Below, in pieces: positions 27,400-37,046 of a stretch of 37,046 nt of DNA (the first letter of the stretch is position 1; the number at the start of each line of letters is the position of its first letter). The notes below the pieces were generated by a model, which made no database searches, was not told the DNA's origin, and saw only the letters and a list, made by a program, of their open reading frames with translations. Position numbers and translations under genes: made by a program. This DNA comes from Alphaproteobacteria bacterium (GTDB lineage: Bacteria; Pseudomonadota; Alphaproteobacteria; Reyranellales; Reyranellaceae): positions 1 to 37,046 of the forward strand of contig VGCQ01000006.1 in assembly GCA_016870055.1 (NCBI GenBank), written 5' to 3'.

Positions 27400-28083
27400 A
27401 TGACCACGGTGCCCGGCGTTTGGCTGGAAGACCTCACTTGGCCGGAAGCGAAGTATCGCTTCGATGCCGGCACGCCAGTGGTCGTGCCGATCGGTGCGGC
27501 GTCCAAGGCGCACGGCCATCACCTGCCGCTCAAGACAGATGCGCTCACAGCCCGGGCGCTGGCACAGAAGCTCGTCGAGCGCGTGCCGGTAGTGGCGGCG
27601 CCTGTCGTGGGCTTCGGCTTCTATCCCGCCTTCACGCCGTTTGCCGGCAGTCAGCATCTGTCGGCGCCGACCTTCACGGCGCTGCTGGCGGAGTTGCTGG
27701 CCGGCCTGCGCAGCCATGGTGTGCGGCGCATCGCCATCCTGAACACTGGCGTGTCGACCGAGCGGCCGATCGACGAGGTGGCACAGGACGCCGACGATCT
27801 GCTCGTGATGCATATGCGCGACCTCGGCGTGGCTGCCGACGGGCAGCTCGACTCGACCGGGGGCGGCCATGCCGACGAACGTGAAACGTCGGTCATGCTG
27901 GCGCTCGATCCGCGCAGTGTGCGCATGGAGGCGCTGGCGCCAGCTGGTCCGTTCGAACAGACGGCTGCTACCGGTGATGCGACGCAGGCCACCGCTTTCA
28001 AGGGCGAGCGCATCCTGGCGATGCGCGTCGACGACATGGTCGCGCGCTTGTGCCGGCGCTGGCCCGATCTTGTGAGCGCCTGA
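27400..28083 (+). CDS. Creatininase-family protein (divergent)
   Basis: VPIGAASKAHGHHLPLKTDALTARALA...FGFYPAFTPFAGSQHLSAPTF...GGGHADERETSVMLALDP. Confidence 0.85.
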   Translation: MTTVPGVWLEDLTWPEAKYRFDAGTPVVVPIGAASKAHGHHLPLKTDALTARALAQKLVERVPVVAAPVVGFGFYPAFTPFAGSQHLSAPTFTALLAELLAGLRSHGVRRIAILNTGVSTERPIDEVAQDADDLLVMHMRDLGVAADGQLDSTGGGHADERETSVMLALDPRSVRMEALAPAGPFEQTAATGDATQATAFKGERILAMRVDDMVARLCRRWPDLVSA

Positions 28084-28084
28084 C

Positions 28085-28465
28085 ATGCCGCTTCATTGGA
28101 CGATCGATTCGCAGCGGCGCACCGTCGAGATCGTGGCAGATGGCAACGTGTCGTTGGCTGATGCGATGGCCTTCTTCGATGCCATCGAAGGGGCCAAGGC
28201 CCTGCCCTACACCAAGCTCCTTGACTGCCGCCGCGGCCTATCGAGCATGACGGCCGAGGAGCTGTCGTCGATTGCCGTGCGCATCCGTGGCCACCATGAT
28301 CAGAGCGTGATGGGTGCTTTTGCTGTCGTCGCGACGGACATGCAAGCGCAGTTTCTCGCCCGCGTGCTGGGTGCAGCCGCTGTCGCCGATCGTCCGATCA
28401 AGATGTTCACAGATATCGCGCCGGCGCGGCGCTGGCGGGACGCGCAGTCCCGGCGCGCTCCTTGA
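28085..28465 (+). CDS. Hypothetical protein, possible STAS/SpoIIAA-like fold
   Basis: 126 aa; starts 1 nt after the creatininase stop; HWTIDSQRRTVEIVADGNVSLADAMAFFDAI...KLLDCRRGLSSMTAEEL. Confidence 0.55.
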   Translation: MPLHWTIDSQRRTVEIVADGNVSLADAMAFFDAIEGAKALPYTKLLDCRRGLSSMTAEELSSIAVRIRGHHDQSVMGAFAVVATDMQAQFLARVLGAAAVADRPIKMFTDIAPARRWRDAQSRRAP

Positions 28466-28544
28466 TTTCCCTGCTCTCCGCCCGATGCGCCGGCGACTTC
28501 GACGCGCTATGGTCAAGGCGTTCCATCATCAGGAGAGAAGACGC

Positions 28545-28988
28545 TTGAAGAGACCATTCGCCCTTTTCGCGGTTGCTGCCACCATGTCAGTCGCGGGCGT
28601 CGCCGAGGCGCAGACCGCGATCCAGGCCGGCCTCTGGGAGGTCACCGACAAGACGACCCTGGAAGGCGTGCAGCCCATGCCGGCCACATCGAAGCAGGTT
28701 TGCGTCAAAGGCGGCGAGGCAATCCTCGAGCGTCTGCTTTATCCCGCGCCGGCCGATTTCGCCAAGCACGGCTGCTCGTTCACGCCGGGGGCCAAGCAGG
28801 CCGGCATTTTCCGCGCGACCACGGTTTGTCCGCCGACCGACCAGACGCCGGGCGTCACGGCCGAGGCCGAGATCAGCTACAAGTCGGACAGCTACGAGGG
28901 CCTCGGCCAGCTCACCGTCAAGGACAAGGCCGGCACCACGCTCAAGGGCAGCAGTCAGCTGAGCGGCAAGCGCATCGGCGACTGCTGA
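28545..28988 (+). CDS. DUF3617-family secreted protein (probable TTG start)
   Basis: AIQAGLWEVTDKTTLEGVQPMPATSKQVCVKGG; SD AGGAGAG 7-8 nt upstream of TTG 28545; signal peptide follows. Confidence 0.75.
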   Translation: MKRPFALFAVAATMSVAGVAEAQTAIQAGLWEVTDKTTLEGVQPMPATSKQVCVKGGEAILERLLYPAPADFAKHGCSFTPGAKQAGIFRATTVCPPTDQTPGVTAEAEISYKSDSYEGLGQLTVKDKAGTTLKGSSQLSGKRIGDC

Positions 28989-29012
28989 TCGACGGTCGCT
29001 GGCGCCCACCCG

Positions 29013-30080
29013 TCAATCGCGAAACGTCGGCATCACCTGCTCGCCGAAGCGGCGCATGGAGGCGATGTTCCGATCATGGTCCATGGCGCCAAAGCCGGTC
29101 TGGCAGAGCAGATGCTGTACACCGACATCGCGTAGCGCCGCCACTTGCTCGCGCACGCGTGCCGGCGATCCATAGAGCGAGCCGGTGGCGAGCGCGAAGG
29201 GAATAGCCTCCGAGTCGGGCACCCTCGGGTCGGTCCACGCGTTGAGCGTCGCGGCGTCGGGCTGGAAGTCGGGCGGATTGAAGGCGTCGCGCACATGCAT
29301 CATGTGGGCGCGCGTCTCGGTCAGGAGCTCGGCCAGCTCGTCCTCGGCCTGGGCGTCGGACTCCGCGACGTAGACGTTGCGCCACAATGCGCTCCGGGCA
29401 AGCAGCCTCGTCTTGGTCCGCTCGTCGTGACCGCCTTCGTCGATGCCCGCCGCGTAAGTCGCCCAGCGCTCCTTGATGCGCTCGAGCGGCAGACGTGCGG
29501 TGAGAATCGGCACACCCAGCCGGCCGCACTCCTTGAACGATCCCGGTGAAATCACCGATCGCCAAAGCGGTGGGCCGGGCCGCTGCACGGGCCTCGGCCG
29601 AATGGCGGGAATGTGTACCTTGTGGAAGCGGCCCTCATAGTGCAGCGGCGCCTCGCGCCAGGCGCGCTCGATGATGTCGACGGCCTCTTCCATGCGCTCG
29701 CGGCTGTCGTGGCTGCGCAGGCCGTGGCCCACGAATTCGTATTCGTTGTAGGCCGTGCCTTTACCGATGCCGACATCGATGCGGCCCTTGCTGAGATTGT
29801 CGAGCAGGGCAAGCTGCACAGCCAGGCGCACCGGATGATGGAACGGCATCTGCACCACGGCGAAGCCGATGCGGATACGTTCGGTCCTCATGGCGAGTGC
29901 CGCGGCAAACATCAGTGAATCGGAATAGACGCTTTCGCCGGTGAAGTAGTGTTCGGTCAGCCAGACGTCGGAAAAGCCCAGTCGCTCGGCGCTGCAGACC
30001 TGCTCGATCAGGTTGTCGATGCGCCGCTGGTCCTCCTCGGGAGAGGGCGACAGGGAAAGAGTGAGCCAACCGAACTGCAT
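29013..30080 (-). CDS. LLM-class flavin-dependent oxidoreductase (luciferase-like)
   Basis: FSDVWLTEHYFTGESVYSDSLMFAAALAMRTERIRIGFAVVQMPFHHPVRLAVQLALLDNLSKGRIDVGIGKG. Confidence 0.94.
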   Translation of the reverse strand: MQFGWLTLSLSPSPEEDQRRIDNLIEQVCSAERLGFSDVWLTEHYFTGESVYSDSLMFAAALAMRTERIRIGFAVVQMPFHHPVRLAVQLALLDNLSKGRIDVGIGKGTAYNEYEFVGHGLRSHDSRERMEEAVDIIERAWREAPLHYEGRFHKVHIPAIRPRPVQRPGPPLWRSVISPGSFKECGRLGVPILTARLPLERIKERWATYAAGIDEGGHDERTKTRLLARSALWRNVYVAESDAQAEDELAELLTETRAHMMHVRDAFNPPDFQPDAATLNAWTDPRVPDSEAIPFALATGSLYGSPARVREQVAALRDVGVQHLLCQTGFGAMDHDRNIASMRRFGEQVMPTFRD

Positions 30081-30356
30081 TCGACCAGTTCAACGGCTTT
30101 GTCGGTTCGAGGCAAGCAGGTGTCGCCGCCTGTCGCCGCTTGCCCTGGCCTGCACCGAAAGATGTCGGCAAAGAGCGACCCTGCCATCGCGGCGGTCCCC
30201 ACTTGCCCAGCCTACCGCGGATGCCAACCGGTCATGCCGACAAGGTATCGTCATACCCGCGGGTGATGACAGCCCATCAACTAATCGCAGACTTGGCGCA
30301 ACTAACTACTGGCAGGGCTGCCCTTTGATCGGTTCGCGCAACTGCCAGCAGAGCAG

Positions 30357-30593
30357 CTAGGTGTCGAGGACGCGACCTGTATTGCAGAAGAAGACCTCAC
30401 GGTCCTTTTGCAGCCAAAGTGCACCCGGCACCGCAGCCTTGATGTCATAACCGCGAGCGAGCAGGGCCGCCGCAGAAAGGCCTGGTGCTTCGATGTACTG
30501 CGACTGGCAGGTTTGGGCAGCCGCCGGCGGTTGTTGCGCCAAAGCGCTGCTTGCCAACAGCGATGTCAACACCAACGCGACCAAGAATCTCAT
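30357..30593 (-). CDS. Small secreted hypothetical protein
   Basis: 78 aa; signal peptide MRFLVALVLTSLLASSALAQQ; two Cys. Confidence 0.5.
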   Translation of the reverse strand: MRFLVALVLTSLLASSALAQQPPAAAQTCQSQYIEAPGLSAAALLARGYDIKAAVPGALWLQKDREVFFCNTGRVLDT

Positions 30594-30652
30594 CGGCGGC
30601 TCCTCGACAGCACTTTATCTTAATTGCATCTGAGAAGCAAATAGACGAATGG

Positions 30653-31102
30653 CTATTTCAGCGAGACAGCCAGGCTGTAGGGCTGTGCTAGCTCGCCGCT
30701 GCCTTCTGCGCGCCCGACCAGAACGAGGTAGTTGCCGTCGACTGGGATGGCCCCGATCCAGGCCATGGCGCTATCGCTTGGGCCGGCGTCGGGCAAGGTT
30801 CGGCCAGTGACAACGGGGAGACCGTCGCTGCCACGGGCCAGCGTCGCATCTGGTCGGAAGACCTGAAAGGTGGTTCCGCGCGGTCCTGACGCCACTGTCA
30901 CCGACAGTGTCTGTCCGGCTTTTGCCAGCACGTAGTAGACGTTGCGGCCGCCTGGCGCCAACTGCCCGGTCACGGTCGATGTGCCGGAACCCGGCGGGAA
31001 GGTTATGGCCTGCATGGCGGGCAAAGGGTTGACCGACTGGCCGAAAGCAGCGCTGGCGATGACGGGCAGGCAGACAAGGGCGAGGGCAAGACGACGTTTC
31101 AT
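30653..31102 (-). CDS. Secreted hypothetical protein, pre-peptidase-C-terminal-like beta-sandwich
   Basis: MKRRLALALVCLPVIASAAFGQ; GQLAPGGRNVYYVLAKAGQTLSVTVAS...DGNYLVLVGRA. Confidence 0.68.
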   Translation of the reverse strand: MKRRLALALVCLPVIASAAFGQSVNPLPAMQAITFPPGSGTSTVTGQLAPGGRNVYYVLAKAGQTLSVTVASGPRGTTFQVFRPDATLARGSDGLPVVTGRTLPDAGPSDSAMAWIGAIPVDGNYLVLVGRAEGSGELAQPYSLAVSLK

Positions 31103-31288
31103 GCTACGACCATTGCATCCCGCCGGAGCTTCAGCAACGCGCCCCGGTGACCTGTCCGGCAGCCACGAAGACGGAGGTGGCAAAACACCTGCGCGCTTGG
31201 CCATTCGATGTTCTCGTGACGTCTTTCCAACCTTATCCACAGGGCTTAGACTGCGTCGCTTTCCCGCCAAACGGCACCTGGAAAGCAC

Positions 31289-32520
31289 ATGGCTCACATC
31301 AGACTGAACACCCATCCCGCGCAGGGCGGCCAGGCGGCCCCGGCGGTCGTTTGGGGCGCGCGTGACCCCAAGATTCGCGGGCCCGTGGTCGGTACCGTGG
31401 CCGATCCGACGAAGCGCAACGCCATTGGTGTGCATTCCGGCAGCTACGGCATCTATCGTGCGCTTGCCATCGCGGCCCATGAGCTGAAGCCCAGCCACCG
31501 TCCAGACTTCACCAACACCTCGCCGGCCGAGCCGATCGGCCCGTTCGAGAGCTGGTTCGATCCGAAGAAGATCGTGTCCCTCGATCCGTGGGGCCACATG
31601 GTGGCCGAGATGTTCGCCGACAGGCTCGCGGCCGGCTGGGACATCCGGCCGACCATCGCGATCACCAAGGCGCATGTCCACATGCCGGAGATCCACGACG
31701 CCATCGCTGCCGGCCGGCTGAAGCCCGACAACGACCTGCTGATGCCCAACGGCGACGTGAAGGTGACCAAGGCTGCGGTCGAGCCGGTGTGGTGGCTGCC
31801 CGGCATCGCCGAGCGGTTCGGCGTCAAGGAAGCCGAGTTGCGGCGCACGCTCTTCGAGCATACCGGCGGCATGTACACCGAACTCGTGACGCGCCCGGAT
31901 CTGGAGCTGTTCCTGCCGCCGATCGGCGGCGCCACGATCTACTTTTTCGGCGACCCCAGGCAGCTCGGCAAGCCCGAGACCAGGATCGCCTGTCGCCTGC
32001 ATGACGAGTGCAACGGCTCGGACGTGTTCGGCTCGGACATCTGCACCTGCCGGCCCTACCTAGCGCATGGCATCGAGATCTGCATCGAGATGGCTCAGAA
32101 GGGCGGCGTCGGTGTGGTCATCTACAATCGCAAGGAAGGCCGCGCCCTGGGCGAGGTCACCAAGTTCCTGGTCTACAACGCGCGCAAACGCCAGCCCGGC
32201 GGCGATTCGGCGGCGCAATACTTCAACCGCACCGAATGCGTGGCGGGCGTACAGGACATGCGCTTCCAGGAGTTGATGCCCGATCTCTTCCATTGGCTGG
32301 GCATCGCGCGCATCGACCGCTTCGCGTCCATGAGCAACATGAAATCCGATGCCTTGCGCGAACAGGGCATCGAAGTCATCGAGCAGGTGCCGATTCCCGA
32401 CGACCTGATCCCAGCCGACGCGCAGGTCGAGATGGACGCCAAGAAGGCCGCCGGCTACTTCACGCCCAACAAGCCGGCGCCCACCGAGCTCGCCAGGGCC
32501 AAGGGACGGGGCCTCGACGA

Positions 32521-32524
<4 letters not shown>
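31289..32524 (+). CDS. GTP cyclohydrolase II-like protein of URC1/Urg1 type (predicted uracil catabolism)
   Basis: 411 aa; CRLHDECNGSDVFGSDICTCRPYL (C-x10-C-x-C), YNRKEGRALGEVTK, VQDMRF; followed by DUF1688 and upp. Confidence 0.85.
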
Positions 32525-33669
<1,145 letters not shown>

Positions 33670-33689
33670 GACAGCTTGGGGAGAAACCG

Positions 33690-34328
33690 ATGTCCTTGCC
33701 GCACTCCATCCATGTCGTCAGCCATCCGCTGGTGCAGCACAAGCTCACCAAGATGCGCGACAAGGAGACTTCGAGCACCAACTTCCGCCGACTGCTGCGC
33801 GAGATGGGCCTGCTGCTCGGTTATGACGCCACGCGCGACTTGCCGCTGGTGGAGCGCGACATCGAAACGCCGATCGCTGCCATGAAGGCGCCGCTGCTCG
33901 AGGGCAAGAAGCTGGTGATCGTGCCGATCCTGCGCGCCGGCCTCGGCCTCGCCGAAGGTCTCATCGATCTGGTGCCGTTGGCCCGAGTCGGCCATGTCGG
34001 GCTCTACCGCGATCCGCGCACGCTGCAGGCGGTCGAATATTACTTCAAGATTCCCCAGGACATTTCCGACCGCGACGTCATCGTCTGCGATCCCATGCTG
34101 GCAACCGCGCATTCGGCCATCGCCGCCGTCGATCGGCTGAAGGAGTCGGGCGCCAAGCGCATCCGGTTCATCTGCGTGCTGGGGTCGGAGCAGGGCGCGC
34201 GCGCCTTCGCCGAGGTCCACCCCGACGTGGCGGTGTTCGCCGCTGCGATCGATGCCAAGCTCAACGATCACGGCTATATTGTTCCCGGCTTGGGTGACGC
34301 AGGCGATCGCCTGTTCGGCACCAAGTAA
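33690..34328 (+). CDS. upp: Uracil phosphoribosyltransferase
   Basis: [44 protein letters not shown]...[13 protein letters not shown]...[38 protein letters not shown]. Confidence 0.95.
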   Translation: MSLPHSIHVVSHPLVQHKLTKMRDKETSSTNFRRLLREMGLLLGYDATRDLPLVERDIETPIAAMKAPLLEGKKLVIVPILRAGLGLAEGLIDLVPLARVGHVGLYRDPRTLQAVEYYFKIPQDISDRDVIVCDPMLATAHSAIAAVDRLKESGAKRIRFICVLGSEQGARAFAEVHPDVAVFAAAIDAKLNDHGYIVPGLGDAGDRLFGTK

Positions 34329-34343
34329 CCGGGGAGACATGCC

Positions 34344-34739
34344 ATGTCAGCCGATCTGAAATACCTTCTGCTGTCGACCGTCCTGTGCTTTGTCCAGATG
34401 CTGATTGCCGCCACCGGCGCCAACCAGCAAGTCGGCTTGTCCACTCTGGCCGGCAATCGCCAAGGCCTGCCCGAGATCACTGGATGGGCAGGCCGCGCCA
34501 AACGCGCCCACGCGAACATGGTCGAGAACCTGGTGCTGTTCGCCGCCCTCGTCCTGGTCGCCGACGACGTCGGCAAGGCCAACGCCACGACGGCGATGGG
34601 AGCCATGATCTTCTTCTGGGCGCGGCTCGCCTACGCCGTGATCTATGTCGCCGGTATCGCCTGGCTGCGTACGCTCGCCTGGTTCGTGTCCGTGATCGGC
34701 ATGGCCATGATCGCCTGGGTGCTGCTGAGCGCGATGTAG
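34344..34739 (+). CDS. MAPEG-family membrane protein
   Basis: 131 aa; GLPEITGWAGRAKRAHANMVENLVLFAALVLVADDVGKAN. Confidence 0.9.
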   Translation: MSADLKYLLLSTVLCFVQMLIAATGANQQVGLSTLAGNRQGLPEITGWAGRAKRAHANMVENLVLFAALVLVADDVGKANATTAMGAMIFFWARLAYAVIYVAGIAWLRTLAWFVSVIGMAMIAWVLLSAM

Positions 34740-34747
34740 GTCGGCCG

Positions 34748-35224
34748 TCAGTGCTTGTGGCCGGCGGCGGGCGGCTGTGCGCCCATCGCCTCGACCTTGA
34801 ACTCGACTTCGATGCTGCCCGCCTTCTCGAACACCAGCGTCACCGGGACCTTGGCGTCCTTGGCGAGCGGGGCCTTGAGCTCCATGAACATGATGTGATA
34901 GCCGCCCGGCTTCAGCGCCACGGTCGCGCCGGGGGGAATCTCGAGACCCTTCTCCAGCTCACGCATGCGCATGACGTTGCCGTCCATCTTCATTTCGTGG
35001 ATCTCGACCTTGTCCGATACGCCACTGCGCGCGGCGATCAGCCGGTCCGGCGCGCTACCCTTGTTGGTGATCGTCATGAAGCCACCACCGGCTTTCGCGG
35101 TGGGCGCTGTCGCCCGCGTCCACGGGTGATCGATCTCGAGCGTGCCGAGCTTGTAGTCGTGCGCCTGTACGGCGAGGGCGATGGCGACGAACGATGCGGC
35201 GAGAATCAGACGACGAATGAACAT
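34748..35224 (-). CDS. Periplasmic copper chaperone PCu(A)C
   Basis: DHPWTRATAPTAKAGGGFMTITNKGSAPDRL...VEIHEMKMDGNVMRMRELEKGLEIPPGATVALKPGGYHIMFMELKAPL (H(M)X10MX21HXM). Confidence 0.94.
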   Translation of the reverse strand: MFIRRLILAASFVAIALAVQAHDYKLGTLEIDHPWTRATAPTAKAGGGFMTITNKGSAPDRLIAARSGVSDKVEIHEMKMDGNVMRMRELEKGLEIPPGATVALKPGGYHIMFMELKAPLAKDAKVPVTLVFEKAGSIEVEFKVEAMGAQPPAAGHKH

Positions 35225-35288
35225 TGGAAAACTCCCGTGCGAGACGAACAAATGCGGCGCGCAGCGGGGCGCGTCGCGGCTTCAGGCG

Positions 35289-35663
35289 TCAGGCAGGGAG
35301 AGGTGGTGCACGCGGTTGGCTGGGCCCGTCGCGAATGCCGACGGGTGTGAGCGCCTCGGCTGTCGCGAGTGGGCGGACGGCGGCCGGACGCTGCTCGATC
35401 GCGACGAACGATGTCGACGGCTCGGCAAAGGCGGGTGCATGGGCGAGGCCCAGGCAGCATTCGTGCATGGTGCCGGCATGTGCCGGCGCTTGCTGGTCGT
35501 CCGGCGCGGCGGCAGGTAGGCAGAGCGCCGTCCACCCGGCGGGCGCGCCGCCGCGCATCAGCGCGGCGTGGACGAGCGGTTGCAGGAAGTTGAGCGTGAT
35601 CGCGAGCAGCGCCACGGCCAATGCGGCCGCGCGCCAGCCCTGGTCGGAGCACCTGCGATTCAT
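35289..35663 (-). CDS. DUF2946-like small membrane/secreted protein
   Basis: N-terminal hydrophobic helix, TALCLPAAA...MHECCLGLAHA; adjacent to PCu(A)C. Confidence 0.6.
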   Translation of the reverse strand: MNRRCSDQGWRAAALAVALLAITLNFLQPLVHAALMRGGAPAGWTALCLPAAAPDDQQAPAHAGTMHECCLGLAHAPAFAEPSTSFVAIEQRPAAVRPLATAEALTPVGIRDGPSQPRAPPLPA

Positions 35664-35711
35664 GGCGTCAGATAGCCACGAACGGGCGGCCGGCGACAGC
35701 GGCGTCTTGTC

Positions 35712-36287
35712 CTAGGCGGGGCCGGTCCATTCGACGACGTTCGCGGCGAGATCTTCGACCGGCAGCGGCTCAGGCGGAGCGTCGATCGAGCCGACATAGA
35801 GAAACCCCACGATCTCGTCGGTCGCGGCCAGTCCCAAGGCGCGCTTGACGTTGGGATCGTGGGCGTTCGAGCCGGTCAGCCACATCGCGCCGAAGCCGAG
35901 CGCAAAGCAGGCCAGCAGGATGTTCTGCGCCGCGGCCGCCGCCGCGTGCACCTGGTCGACCGCCCGAACCGTGGCGTGGCCGGCGACGACGTGCGCCGCC
36001 ACGGCGATGACCAGCGGCGCGCGCAGCGGCTTGGCACGCTCCTTGTCGATCTCGGCGTCGTTGGCAGTGGGATCGCGTCGGCGCCGGCAGGCGGCGAACA
36101 CCTCGCCGAGCCGCACCCGTGCGGCGCCCTGCACCAAGATGAAGCGCCACGGCCGCATGCGGCCGTGATCGGCGGCCCGCGCGCCGGCGCTCAGGATGAG
36201 GTTCAGCTCGGCGTCGTTGGGCCCCGGGTCACGCACCACGCGTGGTGAAACCGAGCGGCGGGCGAGCAAGGCGTCGATCACGTTCAC
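35712..36287 (-). CDS. Nitroreductase family protein
   Basis: 191 aa; DALLARRSVSPRVVRDPGPNDAELNLILSAGARAADHGRMRPWRFILVQG. Confidence 0.93.
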   Translation of the reverse strand: MNVIDALLARRSVSPRVVRDPGPNDAELNLILSAGARAADHGRMRPWRFILVQGAARVRLGEVFAACRRRRDPTANDAEIDKERAKPLRAPLVIAVAAHVVAGHATVRAVDQVHAAAAAAQNILLACFALGFGAMWLTGSNAHDPNVKRALGLAATDEIVGFLYVGSIDAPPEPLPVEDLAANVVEWTGPA

Positions 36288-37046
36288 GAAGCGCTCCTGC
36301 GTTGGAAGCCGAGCAGCGCGAGGCAGCGGCGCGGCGTGCCCGGCACCTCGAGCGGGTCGAGCGCGAGGTGAAGGGCGAGGATGGCGAGCGCCAGCGCCGC
36401 CACCGGCGCCAGCACCAGCAGCGGCCGGTCGAAGGCGTAGAGGCGGTAGTCGTAGATCATCGAGCCCCAGTCCGGCGCGCCACTGTCGGCGCCGAGGCCG
36501 AGGAAGGAGAAGGCGGCGTAGTGGTTGACCGCGGCACCGAGGTCGCTGCCGGCATAGGCGCCGACCGACGGCGCGACGCGCGGCAGCACGTGGCGACGCA
36601 GCACGAACAGCCGCGAGCCGCCCATTGCCCGGGCGGCCAGGACGTGCGGCGCCCGTAGCGCGCTTGCCACGAGCCGCTCGACGAGATGGGCGTAGGCGCC
36701 GGCGCCGATCAGGCCGAGTGCCAAGCCGGCCATCGTCGGGGTCAAGCCGAACGCCACGGCCACCAGCGCGGCAACGACGAGGTGGGGCATGATCTGAACG
36801 AGGTCGGCGAGCCGCCGCAGCGTCGCCCGGATCGTCCCGCCGGCCAGCGCGGCGACCAGGCCGATCGCGCCGCCCAGCCCGACGGCGACGGCGCTGGCGA
36901 TCAGCGCCACCAGCGCGAGGTTGAGGCCGCCGGCACGCAGGCGGGCCAGCACGTCGCGCCCGAGATGGTCGGTGCCGAGCGGGTGCAGCGCGCTCGGTCC
37001 GGCCAGTCGGTTGGCGACGTCGACGGCATGGATGTCGTGCGCCACA
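36284..37046 (-). CDS. ABC transporter permease, peptide/nickel DppC-type (probably partial at window edge)
   Basis: LHPLGTDHLGRDVLARLRAGGLNLALVALIASAVAVGLGGAIGLVAAL; ends ATGA-overlapping the nitroreductase gene. Confidence 0.88.
   Translation of the reverse strand, partial: VAHDIHAVDVANRLAGPSALHPLGTDHLGRDVLARLRAGGLNLALVALIASAVAVGLGGAIGLVAALAGGTIRATLRRLADLVQIMPHLVVAALVAVAFGLTPTMAGLALGLIGAGAYAHLVERLVASALRAPHVLAARAMGGSRLFVLRRHVLPRVAPSVGAYAGSDLGAAVNHYAAFSFLGLGADSGAPDWGSMIYDYRLYAFDRPLLVLAPVAALALAILALHLALDPLEVPGTPRRCLALLGFQRRSAS

Noticed and set aside
29013-30080. LLM flavin oxidoreductase as RutA of a Rut uracil pathway
   Set aside because: It lies near the upp operon but has generic luciferase-like features, is on the opposite strand and has no rutB-G neighbours.
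30653-32002. 449-aa minus-strand ORF
   Set aside because: Only the last 149 aa (from 31102) has a signal peptide and normal composition; the rest is the complement of the URC1-like CDS.

Overview
GC-rich window, apparently alphaproteobacterial, with about 40 densely packed genes on both strands. I found no rRNA, tRNA, CRISPR array or recognisable IS element or prophage. Main contents: a purine block (purL partial-purQ-purS-purC, and purB with a DUF1476/ATPase zeta-subunit gene) split by a 4.6-kb insert; a membrane-bound class III nucleotide cyclase overlapping a gamma-glutamylcyclotransferase-like gene; an ArsR-AHSA1-transglutaminase operon; a RadC with an unusual N-terminal domain; map; a CinA/MoaB-like protein; an amidase; a secreted HExxH protein; a divergent creatininase; PCu(A)C/DUF2946 copper genes; and a peptide-type ABC permease partial at the right edge. 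The most interesting locus is 31289-34328. There a divergent GTP-cyclohydrolase-II-like gene, a DUF1688 (URC4/Urg3-type) gene and upp form a compact operon, matching the fungal URC/urg uracil-catabolism gene set. The second is a 59-codon ORF, apparently made of intergenic repeat sequence, fitted exactly between purS and purQ with TGATG and ATGA junctions. All calls come from reading the sequence and supplied ORFs; no database searches were run.
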